Shown here: positions 9,033 through 18,200 of the stretch, one piece after another | Position numbering within the stretch: position 1 is the first letter of the stretch | Layout of the letters: every line of letters begins with the position of its first letter | Assembly (NCBI GenBank): GCA_018818125.1 | Contig: JAHISQ010000031.1 | Span: 97,937 to 161,936 of the forward strand | Length of the DNA stretch: 64,000 bases | Direction: 5' to 3' | Source: Candidatus Rifleibacteriota bacterium | GTDB taxonomy: Bacteria; Muiribacteriota; Ozemobacteria; Ozemobacterales; Ozemobacteraceae | Program-made: the position numbers and the translations under genes | The notes under the pieces: generated by a model | The model's database searches: none | What the model was told of the DNA's origin: nothing | Seen by the model: the letters and a program-made list of their open reading frames with translations, nothing else

Positions 9033-10210
9033 TTAAAATACGTCACTTTGACCACCTCCTGCTCTTTGTAGTAGTAGCACTAATGGGACTGGGCCTGATC
9101 ATGGTCTACTCGGCCAGTTCGGTGACTTCTCTGGCAACGATGTCAGACGGCCTCTATTATTTCAAGAGACAACTGGTATGGGTAATTACCGGTCTTCTGG
9201 CTATGCTTGGATTTTCTCTTTTTCCCTACAAAAAACTCGAAAAATTGGCCGTGCCATTGCTTGGCCTATCTGTTTTTCTGTTAATTATTGTTCTGATTCC
9301 TGGTATAGCCCGCGATATCGGAGGTGCGCGTCGCTGGCTGCGTTTCGGTGGCACTGGCTTTCAACCTTCAGAATTTGCCAAGATTTGCTTTGTAATCTAT
9401 ATTGCCCACTCAATTTCGATCCGCCAGGAGCGAATTAAAAGTTTTGTGCACGGCCTGCTTCCCGATCTTGCCGTTGCAGCAGTGATTTTTGTTCTAATTT
9501 ATAAAGAGCCAAATCTGTCTACTGCAGCCCTGATACTGGGAACCTACCTGGTTCTCTATTTCCTCGGCAACGGCTCCCTCGCTTATCTGACAGCGATCGC
9601 TGGCATAGGAATTACTGGAATCTTTGCGCTGATTTTTCAGGCTGGATATCGAGTTAAACGACTGATGGCATTTCTTGATCCATGGGAAAACGCCCAGACG
9701 AGCGGCTATCATATCATTCAATCACTTGTCGCAATTGGCTCTGGCGGTTTCTGGGGTATGGGGCTCGGGCAAAGCCGGCAAAAGTTTTTTATTCTACCAG
9801 AACGCCATACTGACTTCATATTTGCAATTATTTGCGAAGAACTCGGCATGATTGGCGGCATCTTAGTCTTAGCCATGTTCTTTGCGCTGATCTGGCGAGG
9901 TGTCTATATTGCCACCCGCGCCCCGGACAGCTTCGGATTTCTGCTCGCTTCAGGTATTACTGCGATAGTGGGACTGCAAGTTGTCGTTAACATTGGCGTT
10001 GTTCTGAGCCTTATGCCAACGACCGGTATCACACTGCCTTTCATCAGCTACGGGGGTTCAAGCCTGCTCTTCTTAGCCGTTGGAATGGGAATCCTTCTTA
10101 ATATCTCCCGCTATGGCTCAGGGAAGCACGTCTTTGAAGAAGCAAGACCGACACCGTTTTCCGGGCAATTTAATGATCCCCTGGCCTCCAGGCTTACCAG
10201 GAGAAGATAA
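9029..10210 (+). CDS. ftsW: FtsW, septal peptidoglycan glycosyltransferase of the SEDS family
   Basis: FtsW is an integral membrane protein of the divisome that polymerises lipid II together with a class B penicillin-binding protein. The 393-residue sequence has about ten hydrophobic helices, Met-Val-Tyr-Ser-Ala-Ser-Ser after the first, the Gly-Gly-Ala-Arg-Arg-Trp-Leu loop, a Gln-Pro-Ser-Glu-Phe-Ala-Lys motif, and the signature Pro-Thr-Thr-Gly-Ile-Thr-Leu-Pro-Phe-Ile-Ser-Tyr-Gly-Gly near residue 330. It sits between murD and murG, the usual place for ftsW rather than rodA or spoVE. Its start overlaps the murD stop, so translation is probably coupled. Confidence 0.96.
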   Translation: MIKIRHFDHLLLFVVVALMGLGLIMVYSASSVTSLATMSDGLYYFKRQLVWVITGLLAMLGFSLFPYKKLEKLAVPLLGLSVFLLIIVLIPGIARDIGGARRWLRFGGTGFQPSEFAKICFVIYIAHSISIRQERIKSFVHGLLPDLAVAAVIFVLIYKEPNLSTAALILGTYLVLYFLGNGSLAYLTAIAGIGITGIFALIFQAGYRVKRLMAFLDPWENAQTSGYHIIQSLVAIGSGGFWGMGLGQSRQKFFILPERHTDFIFAIICEELGMIGGILVLAMFFALIWRGVYIATRAPDSFGFLLASGITAIVGLQVVVNIGVVLSLMPTTGITLPFISYGGSSLLFLAVGMGILLNISRYGSGKHVFEEARPTPFSGQFNDPLASRLTRRR

Positions 10211-10212
10211 TA

Positions 10213-11298
10213 GTGAAAATTATGTTCAGCGGTGGCGGCACCGGCGGCCATATTTATCCTGCACTGGCAATAAAAGAGATACTGCAGCGGAAGTATGCCA
10301 TTACCAGCGGCTATGTTGGCGTTAAAGGCGGCATGGAAGAAAAAATTGTTTCCCGGGAAACTGACGTAGAATTCTTCGGAGTCCGCGCCCAGGGCATGCC
10401 AAGAAGCCTGAACCTGAAATGGCTGAGTTTTCCTTTTGTTAATCTTGCCGGTATTTCCGACGCGTGGAGTCATCTAAAAAACTTCAGGCCCAATCTGGTG
10501 GTAACTACCGGCGGCTTTGTCGCCTTTCCGGTGTTGGCGGCTGCCCGATTGCTTGGCATTCCGGCAGTTATTCATGAACAAAATGCAGCCATGGGCGTAA
10601 CCAACCGCCTGTTTGCCGGCAGGGCTGAAAAAGTGCTGCTAACCTATGCCTCTGCTGCCGCAGAAGATGGTAAGCGCGTCATAGTAACCGGCAATCCGGT
10701 CAGATCAGCTTTTCTTAAACAACCAACCACTTCCGGGCGCTTTACAAAAAGGCCAAACGAATTCGTAATTCTCTCAGTTGGCGGTTCTGGAGGCGCATTA
10801 TCACTCAACCGCTCCTGCATCGATCTTGTTAAACAGTGGTTGGTGAACCAACCTTCGGTTCGACTGATACACATATCTGGCGAACGCGATTTTGAAATGG
10901 TCAAAAATGAGATTGGCGAATTGCCGCCTAATTACCAGTTACTTCCCTATATACACGAAATGAAAGAAGCTTTTGATGCCGCCGACCTGCTTATTTCCAG
11001 AGCAGGAGCAACCATACTGTCCGAACTGGCGGTATGCAGAAAACCTGCAATTCTGGTGCCCTTTCCATTTGCCACCGACAATCATCAGGAAAAAAACGCA
11101 CGTGTGCTCGAAGAATTAGGCGCAGTTAAGCTACTGCTAGACCGTGATTTAAACGGAACAACTCTCATAAAATATATAACGGAACTACGATCCTCCGGCA
11201 CACTGGCGAAAATGGGTGAGGCCATGGCAAAAAGTCGCCCGGCAGACGTTGAAGAGCGCATTCTGCAACAAATTGGTCAGCTTCTCCACAACAACTAG
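10213..11298 (+). CDS. murG: MurG, UDP-GlcNAc:lipid I N-acetylglucosaminyltransferase
   Basis: MurG transfers GlcNAc to lipid I on the inner face of the cytoplasmic membrane to make lipid II. The 361-residue GT28 protein begins with the Gly-Gly-Gly-Thr-Gly-Gly-His-Ile-Tyr-Pro-Ala-Leu loop and contains Thr-Thr-Gly-Gly-Phe-Val, His-Glu-Gln-Asn-Ala, Gly-Gly-Ser-Gly-Gly-Ala near 188, and the donor-site Ser-Arg-Ala-Gly-Ala-Thr-Ile-Ser-Glu followed by Pro-Phe-Pro-Phe-Ala. The start is GTG 10213, two bases after the ftsW stop, with AGGAGA just upstream. murC, murB and ddl, which often follow murG, are not in this cluster. Confidence 0.97.
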   Translation: MKIMFSGGGTGGHIYPALAIKEILQRKYAITSGYVGVKGGMEEKIVSRETDVEFFGVRAQGMPRSLNLKWLSFPFVNLAGISDAWSHLKNFRPNLVVTTGGFVAFPVLAAARLLGIPAVIHEQNAAMGVTNRLFAGRAEKVLLTYASAAAEDGKRVIVTGNPVRSAFLKQPTTSGRFTKRPNEFVILSVGGSGGALSLNRSCIDLVKQWLVNQPSVRLIHISGERDFEMVKNEIGELPPNYQLLPYIHEMKEAFDAADLLISRAGATILSELAVCRKPAILVPFPFATDNHQEKNARVLEELGAVKLLLDRDLNGTTLIKYITELRSSGTLAKMGEAMAKSRPADVEERILQQIGQLLHNN

Positions 11299-11336
11299 AA
11301 ACCACGAACACAATCAGTAAGAGTAATACACAACAG

Positions 11337-11368
11337 AATTACAGTCTTGTAATTGGCAAGCGTATAAT
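11337..11368 (+). promoter_or_regulatory. Possible internal promoter of ftsQAZ with adjacent 7-bp palindrome
   Basis: A consensus -10 TATAAT lies at 11363-11368 in the only sizeable gap of the cluster. Just upstream AATTACA (11337-11343) and TGTAATT (11348-11354) form a perfect inverted repeat over the -35 region, which otherwise matches poorly. This would suit a regulated promoter with an operator, but that is inference. Confidence 0.4.
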
Positions 11369-11406
11369 GATAGTATTCTGCATCTGATTTGTTGGATTGA
11401 ATCGAC

Positions 11407-12303
11407 TTGCCAGAAGATTTTGCCAGATCTAATCGTGCGTACCTGAAACCTACCAGGCCAGAACTTCCGACTGAAACTCGGGAGAAGCTTCGACGCCGCC
11501 AGTATCGCACAAAATTCAACAGCTTTGCACGCCTGGCCAGACCAGCCCGTGCACTGGGATTTGTGCTCCTGATTGCAGGGCTTTGCTACCTCGTAGTCAC
11601 CCAGCTGCGCCATCTGTTTTTTGCAACTTCGTATTTCGAAATCAAAACTCTCGAAGTGATTGGCAACAAAAGCCTCAATCGCGAAAATATTCTCAAAACA
11701 GCCGGTCTGGCACCGGGTCTTAACCTCTTCAAGCTCGATCGTGAAGAGATTAAACGCCGCATCTTGACTGAGCCGCTGGTAAAAGATGTCAAAGTTGATC
11801 TTGACGGGCTGTATAACCTCAAGCTTATCATTTCTGAACGCACGCCCTTTCTCTACGCAAAAGTGGGCACAGCGTTCTACGAAATTTCAGATGACGGCGT
11901 AATTATCAACACTCAGGGCTATGGAGAAAAAGACCTGCCACTGATAACCGGGTTAAATCTTGAAACAAGTCAAGTCGGAGACAATCTTAATAGCAACGAT
12001 GGTTATTATATTGCACACAACTGGGTAAAATCTTTAGAAAGCCGTATACTTGAACAGATATCAGAAATCAACTTCAAAAGCATGCAAAATCCTTATTTGA
12101 TCCTGCTAAGCGGCGAAAAAGTGTTTCCCCGCAGTCTTGAAGATTTTAAAAATCGTTACGATTTTTTGCGTGCACTCCTTGACAATCTGAGAAAGAATAA
12201 TGTAGAACCTATCTACCTCGATATGAGAGCACCGAATCAGATCGTCGTGCGTCCCAGAAAGAGTAGCGGTTCAAGGAATAGAGGTTCAATTGCTGGTGGA
12301 TGA
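11407..12303 (+). CDS. ftsQ: FtsQ/DivIB, bitopic cell-division protein with POTRA domain
   Basis: FtsQ links early and late divisome proteins from the periplasmic side. The 298-residue protein has a basic cytoplasmic tail of about 50 residues and one membrane helix at about 50-66. A POTRA domain follows, beginning Ile-Lys-Thr-Leu-Glu-Val-Ile-Gly-Asn and continuing through Asn-Arg-Glu-Asn-Ile-Leu to an Arg-Thr-Pro segment. Then comes a beta-domain with Ser-Asp-Asp-Gly-Val-Ile and Leu-Pro-Leu-Ile-Thr-Gly. Position between murG and ftsA supports the call. The start is TTG 11407; an in-frame stop at 11398 excludes anything earlier. The gene overlaps ftsA by 14 bases. Confidence 0.92.
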   Translation: MPEDFARSNRAYLKPTRPELPTETREKLRRRQYRTKFNSFARLARPARALGFVLLIAGLCYLVVTQLRHLFFATSYFEIKTLEVIGNKSLNRENILKTAGLAPGLNLFKLDREEIKRRILTEPLVKDVKVDLDGLYNLKLIISERTPFLYAKVGTAFYEISDDGVIINTQGYGEKDLPLITGLNLETSQVGDNLNSNDGYYIAHNWVKSLESRILEQISEINFKSMQNPYLILLSGEKVFPRSLEDFKNRYDFLRALLDNLRKNNVEPIYLDMRAPNQIVVRPRKSSGSRNRGSIAGG

Positions 12304-13522
12304 TCTTATTGTAGGTCTTGATATAGGCACAACCAAAGTCTGTGCAGTTATAGGTGAGCTCCATGGGCGCACCATAAATGTGCTCGGCGTTGGTCATGCA
12401 TCTTCCGGCGACGGTGTTAAAAAAGGCACCATCGTCGACATTGAGCGCACCACCCAGGCAATTATCGATGCAGTTGAAGAGGCTGAAAAGTCTGCCGACG
12501 TTGTAATCGACAACGTCTATGTCGGCATTGCCGGAGCACACATCTGTTCGATGAACAGTCAGGGCATTGTCGCCATCAAAGGGAACAATCAGGAAATCTC
12601 TTCAGAAGATATCGACCGCGCGGTAGAAAATGCCAAAACAGCTATTTCCATCCCGCCCCATCAGGATATAATACATATCCTTCCGCGTGAATTCGTGGTT
12701 GATGAGCAGAAAGACATTAACAATCCACTTGGCATGATCGGTGGCAGACTCGAAGCGCAGGTGCACATCGTTACCGGAGCTATCACGGCAGTTCAGAATA
12801 TCATGAAGTGCTGTGAGATGGCGAAGCTGAAAGTAGATGACGTTGTGCTTCAGCAGTATGCTTCAAGCATGGCTGTTCTTTCTGATGACGAAAAAAAACT
12901 CGGAGTCGTTCTTGTTGATATCGGCGGTGGCACAACCGATCTGATAATTTTCCAGAACGGCCATGTAATTCACTCGCACAGCATAGACGTAGGCGGCAGA
13001 CTGGTAACCAATGACATCGCCGTTGGACTCAAAACCTCGACAGTTGCTGCTGAAGATCTCAAGATAAATTTTGGCGTGGCATGTTCAGATCTGGTAGACG
13101 AACAGATGATGATCGACGTGCCGGTTGCCGGCGGGGAACGTATTAAACAGTATCCACAGCGATTCTTAGCCGAAATCATCGAGCCGAGAATGGAAGAAAT
13201 ATTTTTTGAAGTCAAGGCACAGATCGAGAAGCATGTGGCGTTGGACGTCATACCCGCCGGAGTGGTCCTAACCGGTGGCAGTTCTCTGATGACCGGGTGC
13301 CCCGAACTTGCAGAGGAAATACTTGGTCTGCCGGTAAGACGTGGAATGCCGATTGAGGTCACCGGACTTCGTGAACAGGTGCGGAATCCAAAGTATTCAA
13401 CAGCTTTGGGACTCATTAGATATGGCGCGCAAAATTATCGCACGCCCACTAGAGAAAAAGGAACATTTAGTGGTATAATAGATCGCATACAATCTGTGTT
13501 AAAAAAGTTCTTTACGGATTAG
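12290..13522 (+). CDS. ftsA: FtsA, actin-like membrane anchor of the Z ring
   Basis: FtsA binds FtsZ and tethers it to the membrane. The 410-residue protein has the ATPase phosphate-1 motif Gly-Leu-Asp-Ile-Gly-Thr-Thr-Lys at residues 8-15, Val-Asp-Ile-Gly-Gly-Gly-Thr-Thr-Asp (phosphate-2) near 207, and Thr-Gly-Gly-Ser-Ser-Leu-Met (adenosine) near 326. It ends with an amphipathic helix rich in Ile, Val, Lys and Phe, the membrane-targeting sequence. TTG 12290 lies five bases after a GAGG; GTG 12296 is an alternative. The start is inside the end of ftsQ. Confidence 0.96.
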   Translation: MLVDDLIVGLDIGTTKVCAVIGELHGRTINVLGVGHASSGDGVKKGTIVDIERTTQAIIDAVEEAEKSADVVIDNVYVGIAGAHICSMNSQGIVAIKGNNQEISSEDIDRAVENAKTAISIPPHQDIIHILPREFVVDEQKDINNPLGMIGGRLEAQVHIVTGAITAVQNIMKCCEMAKLKVDDVVLQQYASSMAVLSDDEKKLGVVLVDIGGGTTDLIIFQNGHVIHSHSIDVGGRLVTNDIAVGLKTSTVAAEDLKINFGVACSDLVDEQMMIDVPVAGGERIKQYPQRFLAEIIEPRMEEIFFEVKAQIEKHVALDVIPAGVVLTGGSSLMTGCPELAEEILGLPVRRGMPIEVTGLREQVRNPKYSTALGLIRYGAQNYRTPTREKGTFSGIIDRIQSVLKKFFTD

Positions 13523-13584
13523 AAAAACAGAGATAAAATAAACCGGAATTTGCCGGAAGGCAGAGCAGTAAAAAGGAGGCGAGC

Positions 13585-14715
13585 ATGGTGTTCGATTTTA
13601 ATCAGGCGGCAGCAGAAAATGCTGAAATTAAGGTAATTGGTGTTGGTGGAGCAGGGATGAACGCTGTCAACAGAATGATTGAGGCAAACCTGACAGGTGT
13701 AGAGTTCATTGCAGCTAACACCGATGCACAGGCGTTGACCAATTCGAATGCAAAGATCAAAATCCAGCTCGGTGACAAGCTCACTAAAGGACTGGGTGCT
13801 GGTGCAAACTTCGAAATTGGCAAAAAGGCCGCCGAAGAAGACAGAGACCACATCGCCGAGGTTCTTGAAGGCGCAGACATGGTATTTATTACTGCAGGTA
13901 TGGGTGGCGGCACCGGTACTGGCGCTGCACCAATCGTGGCTGAAATTGCCCGCGAAATTGGTGCACTAACAGTTGCAGTTGTTACCAAGCCCTTCACTTT
14001 TGAAGGTCGCAAGCGTGCAAGTGCTGCCGAACATGGCATCAAGAACCTCAAAGACAGAGTTGATGCGATCATCGTGATCCCCAACGACAAGCTGCTCGAA
14101 ATCTCCAAAGAAAACGTAACCATGCTTGAAGCCTTCGGCTATGCAGATGACATTCTGCGCCAGGGTGTCCAGGGCATATCTGACCTTATCGTAGTACCCG
14201 GCCTTATCAATACTGACTTTGCCGATGTTAAAACCATCATGAGTCAGGCTGGATCAGCCCTGATGGGCATAGGCACCGCTTCCGGTGAAAATCGTGCGGT
14301 AACTGCTGCCCAGATGGCAATTTCAAGTCCGCTGCTTGAGTCCTCAATTGCCGGCGCCAAGGGCGTTCTCATGAATATTACTGCTGGTGCCGACCTTGGC
14401 ATACACGAAGTAAACAAAGCCTGCTCTATCATTCAGGAAGTTGTTGATCCCGATGCAAACATCATTTACGGCCATGCTGTAAACGAAAACATGGGCGACA
14501 CAATCAAGATCACCGTTATCGCCACCGGCTTTGGCGAAGAAGCCAGATCAGCCAACGACAACAAAAAGCGCATTCTCGACGAACTGCGCACCGTCAACCG
14601 CACGCCAATGGAAATTCCTCAGCCGGTAGCTGTTAACGCCGCTCCTTCCTACAATTCCTCGCTAGACGATCGCGAAGTTCCCGCTTTTCTTAGAAGGAGA
14701 GCGCGGAAAATCTGA
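13585..14715 (+). CDS. ftsZ: FtsZ, tubulin-like division GTPase
   Basis: FtsZ polymerises into the Z ring. The 376-residue protein contains Gly-Val-Gly-Gly-Ala-Gly-Met-Asn-Ala near residue 20, the GTP signature Gly-Gly-Gly-Thr-Gly-Thr-Gly-Ala near 107, and the T7 loop Asn-Thr-Asp-Phe-Ala-Asp near 210. The linker is short, and the C-terminal peptide ([11 protein letters not shown]) is the conserved FtsA-binding tail. AAAAGGAGG lies eight bases before ATG 13585, one of the strongest ribosome sites in the cluster, consistent with the high expression FtsZ needs. A hairpin follows the gene. Confidence 0.98.
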   Translation: MVFDFNQAAAENAEIKVIGVGGAGMNAVNRMIEANLTGVEFIAANTDAQALTNSNAKIKIQLGDKLTKGLGAGANFEIGKKAAEEDRDHIAEVLEGADMVFITAGMGGGTGTGAAPIVAEIAREIGALTVAVVTKPFTFEGRKRASAAEHGIKNLKDRVDAIIVIPNDKLLEISKENVTMLEAFGYADDILRQGVQGISDLIVVPGLINTDFADVKTIMSQAGSALMGIGTASGENRAVTAAQMAISSPLLESSIAGAKGVLMNITAGADLGIHEVNKACSIIQEVVDPDANIIYGHAVNENMGDTIKITVIATGFGEEARSANDNKKRILDELRTVNRTPMEIPQPVAVNAAPSYNSSLDDREVPAFLRRRARKI

Positions 14716-14743
14716 TCAGAAACTGCTCTGCATTTGATACCTG

Positions 14744-14785
14744 AACCAGGGAAGGGTTTATCCTTTCCCTGGTTTCTATCTTATT
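14744..14785 (+). terminator. Probable terminator after ftsZ
   Basis: An inverted repeat with arms around aaccagggaa (14744-14753) and ttccctggtt (14765-14774) encloses a short loop and is followed by a moderately T-rich stretch. It closes the division cluster 28 bases after the ftsZ stop. Confidence 0.65.
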
Positions 14786-14806
14786 AACAACAAAGAATAC
14801 AATACA

Positions 14807-16285
14807 TTGGGATTAAGGCACCGCCACACCTACGAGTCGCTGGCTAGTTCGCTGAAAGCGACTGAAAAACATTATCTGTCGACATGCACAGCCGGCAGTC
14901 TGAGTGTTGCTCTCATTTACCCGAATCTATACAGCCTCGGCATGAGTAATCTCGGTTACCTTACTGTCCATCGGCTGCTGTCAGCGGCGCCCGGAGTTGC
15001 TGTCGAGAGATTTTTCCCGGCACTTGCAACCGAATCGCCGCTGGATCCGCCCTTTTATTCGTTTGAGACCGGGCGACCGCTCGGAGATTTTTCAATACTA
15101 ATGTTCTCTTTCAGCTACGAAGGCGACTTCGATAAGATACCCGGGATTTTTGCTGCACTTGGTATTCCTGTGCTGAGCGAAGAGCGCAACCGCCACCATC
15201 CGCTTATGATTGCTGGCGGTGCCGCTGTTGCTTCAAACGCTCCCGCTCTCAGCCAGATTTTTGACGTATTGGTGCCCGGAGAGGCCGAAACAACACTGCC
15301 TCCGATGATCGACGCCCTGATGCGCAGAGACACGCAACTTGAAGAACTTGCGAACCTGCCCGGCGTCTGGGTGCCCGCAACCGGCAAAGAAGTTATTGCG
15401 CCGCGCACGATGCACGACATAAACAGTCAGCCAGCTTATGCACACATAGTATCAAATAAAAATGCATTTGGCGGCGCGCATCTGATCGAATTGATGCGTG
15501 GCTGCCCGCGCAACTGTTCATTTTGTCTGGCAAAAGTCATATATCAACCAGTAAGATCTCTGCAACCAGCGAAATTGGCAGAATGGCTCGACCAGCATCC
15601 AGAATGCAGCGATCTTGGCCTGGTAGCCCCTTCGCTGTTTGACCACCCGCAGATTGAAGAAATATTTAACATGCTGGCACAGCGCAATGTTAGAATTCGT
15701 AATTCGTCAGTAAAGTGGGAAAAGTTGCAACCGCAATTGCTTGAAATATTGCGCAGATCTGGCGTGACTGGCCTGACCCTGGCGCCAGAAACCGGCAGCG
15801 CAAGACTACAGGCCGCTATCAACAAACCGATGAATGAGAGTCGTTTTATAGAATGTGTGCGCGAGATATTTGCAACTGGCTTCGAGCAACTCAAACTCTA
15901 TTTTGTGGCCTGTCTTCCCGGTGAAGAACAACAAGATCTTGAAGCTACCGTAAATTTTATCAATAATGTAGTCAAAGCAGCCCCGTCAGCCGGGCACCTG
16001 TCAGCAGCGTTTTCGATCTTCGTTCCTAAGCGACACACATTGTGGCAACAGCAGACAATTTCGACGCAATATGAAATGAAACGCACAATAAAATTTCTTA
16101 AAGAAGAGCTGAATAAGTTGTCAAAACAGCTCAAAACCAGCTTTGCCAGCCCACAGGAAGCACTGAGACAACATTGGCTGTCTCATGTTGGTCCAGAACT
16201 GGCAATCGAATATGCAAGGGAGGCAAAGGAATGTCGCGAAAACCGTCTTTTTTCAAGAAATCAGTTTTCAGCGCTGGAATTCTGA
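14807..16285 (+). CDS. Radical SAM protein with B12-binding-like N-terminal domain (TIGR03960-like)
   Basis: The 492-residue protein has an N-terminal Rossmann-like domain with Pro-Asn-Leu-Tyr-Ser-Leu-Gly-Met-Ser-Asn-Leu-Gly near residue 40, then a radical SAM core. The cluster motif Cys-Pro-Arg-Asn-Cys-Ser-Phe-Cys (CxxxCxxC) lies near residues 233-240, followed by Ala-Pro-Glu-Thr-Gly-Ser. It resembles the N-terminal half of the uncharacterised TIGR03960 group, whose relatives modify RNA or small molecules. The substrate is unknown. The start is uncertain: TTG 14807 has no Shine-Dalgarno and lies only 20-odd bases after the ftsZ hairpin, and no closer ATG precedes the conserved domain. The end overlaps the next gene by 55 bases. 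Confidence 0.8.
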   Translation: MGLRHRHTYESLASSLKATEKHYLSTCTAGSLSVALIYPNLYSLGMSNLGYLTVHRLLSAAPGVAVERFFPALATESPLDPPFYSFETGRPLGDFSILMFSFSYEGDFDKIPGIFAALGIPVLSEERNRHHPLMIAGGAAVASNAPALSQIFDVLVPGEAETTLPPMIDALMRRDTQLEELANLPGVWVPATGKEVIAPRTMHDINSQPAYAHIVSNKNAFGGAHLIELMRGCPRNCSFCLAKVIYQPVRSLQPAKLAEWLDQHPECSDLGLVAPSLFDHPQIEEIFNMLAQRNVRIRNSSVKWEKLQPQLLEILRRSGVTGLTLAPETGSARLQAAINKPMNESRFIECVREIFATGFEQLKLYFVACLPGEEQQDLEATVNFINNVVKAAPSAGHLSAAFSIFVPKRHTLWQQQTISTQYEMKRTIKFLKEELNKLSKQLKTSFASPQEALRQHWLSHVGPELAIEYAREAKECRENRLFSRNQFSALEF

Positions 16286-17265
16286 TTCTGACATCGATAT
16301 TATTGATCAGTGGCTGCTGCAATCAAGAGCACAAGGGTGAACCAGGGCCGGTCAAGCGAATCGGCCTGATGATAACGCCACGCGGACTCAACGATAAAGG
16401 GTTTAATGATTACGCCTACGATGGTCTAAAACAGGCAGAAAAGAATCTTAACATCGAAGGAATTGTCATCGAACCATCTACGATGCAGGATCACGAAGCA
16501 TCGCTGCGTTTTTTTGCCGGCCAGAAGTTTGATGCCATCATAGTTGTCGGTGTCGGATTCAATGACGCAATTCGCAAAGTCTCAGCCGAATATCCGGAGC
16601 TTCTATTTTTTGTTATCGACTCAGATATAGACGAAGGCAATATCAGGGGTATATATTTTCGCGAAGACGAAGGTGCCTATCTGTGCGGCTATCTTGCAAC
16701 ACGCATGAGCAAAACTGGGAAAATTGGCTTCATTGGCGGCGTAAAGATTCCGGTAATTGAGCGTTTTGCCACAGGCTATCGCAATGGCGCGCTGGCTGCG
16801 GCTAGCAGCACAGATATTATCGAACAGTATGTCGCCGAAGACTTCAGTGGCTTCAACAACCCAGAACACGCTTCCGACATGGCACTAGATATGTATCGCA
16901 CCGGCTGCGATGTCATTTTTCCGGCAGCCGGAGCATCTGGTCTGGGCGTGATTTCGGCGGCAGTAAAGTCACGCGGCCATGTCATCGGCGTAGATATGAA
17001 TCAGGATTCACTGGCACCTGGTCTGGTGCTCACCAGCATGCTCAAACGCGTAGACCTGGTGGTTGAAAATATCTGTAAAAGTATTTGCGAAGGACAGACG
17101 CCAGAATCAATCAAGCGATCATACGGTCTGGCAGACGGAGTAATCGGACTCACCGACTTTCAATTAAGCTTCAAAGTGGTAGGCGAAGAGCTTATTTCTG
17201 AGCTCAACTCTGTTCGCAAAGCCATTATCGACGGAACAGTAAAAACAGGGGTTACAGGCAGGTAA
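16231..17265 (+). CDS. BMP/PnrA-type ABC transporter substrate-binding lipoprotein
   Basis: This 344-residue protein is probably the lipid-anchored binding component of a nucleoside-type ABC importer. Residues 1-27 form a signal sequence ending in a lipobox (Leu-Ile-Ser-Gly before Cys). The mature part has the family's Asp-Lys-Gly-Phe-Asn-Asp-Tyr-Ala-Tyr-Asp segment, Gly-Phe-Ile-Gly-Gly and Pro-Ala-Ala-Gly-Ala-Ser-Gly-Leu-Gly. ATG 16231 is preceded by two purine-rich runs (GGGAGG and AAAGGA). Permease and ATPase genes are not next to it, so it either works with components encoded elsewhere or acts as a stand-alone sensor. Confidence 0.88.
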   Translation: MSRKPSFFKKSVFSAGILILTSILLISGCCNQEHKGEPGPVKRIGLMITPRGLNDKGFNDYAYDGLKQAEKNLNIEGIVIEPSTMQDHEASLRFFAGQKFDAIIVVGVGFNDAIRKVSAEYPELLFFVIDSDIDEGNIRGIYFREDEGAYLCGYLATRMSKTGKIGFIGGVKIPVIERFATGYRNGALAAASSTDIIEQYVAEDFSGFNNPEHASDMALDMYRTGCDVIFPAAGASGLGVISAAVKSRGHVIGVDMNQDSLAPGLVLTSMLKRVDLVVENICKSICEGQTPESIKRSYGLADGVIGLTDFQLSFKVVGEELISELNSVRKAIIDGTVKTGVTGR

Positions 17266-17268
17266 ATT

Positions 17269-18081
17269 ATGGATAACAGGCCTATAGGCATTTTTGACTC
17301 AGGTATCGGTGGGTTGACTGTATTTAAAGAAATTCGCGAACTGCTACCCAACGAGGATCTGATATATTTTGGCGACACCGCACGAGTTCCTTATGGAAGC
17401 AAATCAGTGCAAGTAATACGAAAATTTTCATCCGAGATAGCAACATATCTAACACTGCAAAATGTAAAAATGCTGGTTGTGGCTTGCAATACCGCTTCGG
17501 CGCTAGCATTGAGCACGCTCAAGTCAGAAACTTCGCTTCCAGTCATTGGTGTTATCGACCCTGGTGTTCGAGCGGCGATCAAATTTGCGGGTGATGGCCC
17601 GGTTGGAGTAATTGGCACGCGCGCTACTATTGCATCAGGCGCATATCAGGACCGAATTTCCAGACTGCGCTGCAATCTTCGTTTTGTTGCCCGCGCCTGC
17701 CCTCTGCTGGTTCCAATTGTCGAAGAAAATCTGATGCAGTCAGACATTGCCCGCATGGCGCTGGAAATGTATCTGAGCGACTTCAAAAAACAGCAGGTCA
17801 GCTCACTTATCCTTGCCTGCACACATTATCCACTTTTAAAATCACTGATCAACGAGTTTTTCGAAGGCAAGACTGTATTGATAGACTCTGCACTTGAAAC
17901 CGCCCTGGAGGTCAGAGAAGTGCTGCAGGCGCGCCGCATTAATTCGGACTCTACGCAGTCAGGGCATGAGACCTTTTTTGTATCTGACAGCCCAGAAGCT
18001 TTTTCTGAAATAGCAGCCGACTTTCTGGGCAGACCGGTTGCTGGTGAATGTTTTTTGCATTCCTGGCAAAATGAAATCTAG
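17269..18081 (+). CDS. murI: MurI, glutamate racemase
   Basis: MurI makes D-glutamate for the MurD reaction. The 270-residue cytoplasmic enzyme has Phe-Asp-Ser-Gly-Ile-Gly-Gly-Leu-Thr at residues 9-17, the first catalytic Cys in Val-Ala-Cys-Asn-Thr-Ala-Ser near residue 73, and the second in Leu-Ala-Cys-Thr-His-Tyr-Pro-Leu near 184. It begins three bases after the lipoprotein stop and is likely co-transcribed with it. It lies 2.5 kb downstream of the division cluster it supplies. Confidence 0.97.
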   Translation: MDNRPIGIFDSGIGGLTVFKEIRELLPNEDLIYFGDTARVPYGSKSVQVIRKFSSEIATYLTLQNVKMLVVACNTASALALSTLKSETSLPVIGVIDPGVRAAIKFAGDGPVGVIGTRATIASGAYQDRISRLRCNLRFVARACPLLVPIVEENLMQSDIARMALEMYLSDFKKQQVSSLILACTHYPLLKSLINEFFEGKTVLIDSALETALEVREVLQARRINSDSTQSGHETFFVSDSPEAFSEIAADFLGRPVAGECFLHSWQNEI

Positions 18082-18125
18082 ATTCGCCAAAGATTGTCAG
18101 CTCACCTGTGAGCACTGCGGGATAC

Positions 18126-18158
18126 GTGGCTCTAATGGCCAAAGGCCATAAGAGCCAC
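18126..18158. terminator. Strong hairpin between murI and the propeller-protein gene
   Basis: GTGGCTCTAATGGCC (18126-18140) and GGCCATAAGAGCCAC (18144-18158) pair over 15 positions with a single mismatch and a three-base loop. No T tract follows on the plus strand. It may end murI transcription or act as a processing or regulatory structure in the leader of the next gene. A TTGACA at 18166 lies just beyond it. Confidence 0.5.
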
Positions 18159-18200
18159 CTAATAGTTGACATCTGCCGGCGGCTGGTTGAAAATAGCAGC

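Noticed and set aside
18166..18194. TTGACA followed at 17 bp by GAAAAT before the propeller-protein gene
   Set aside because: The -35 is consensus but the -10 is poor, and transcription would start too close to the start codon; not listed as a promoter.
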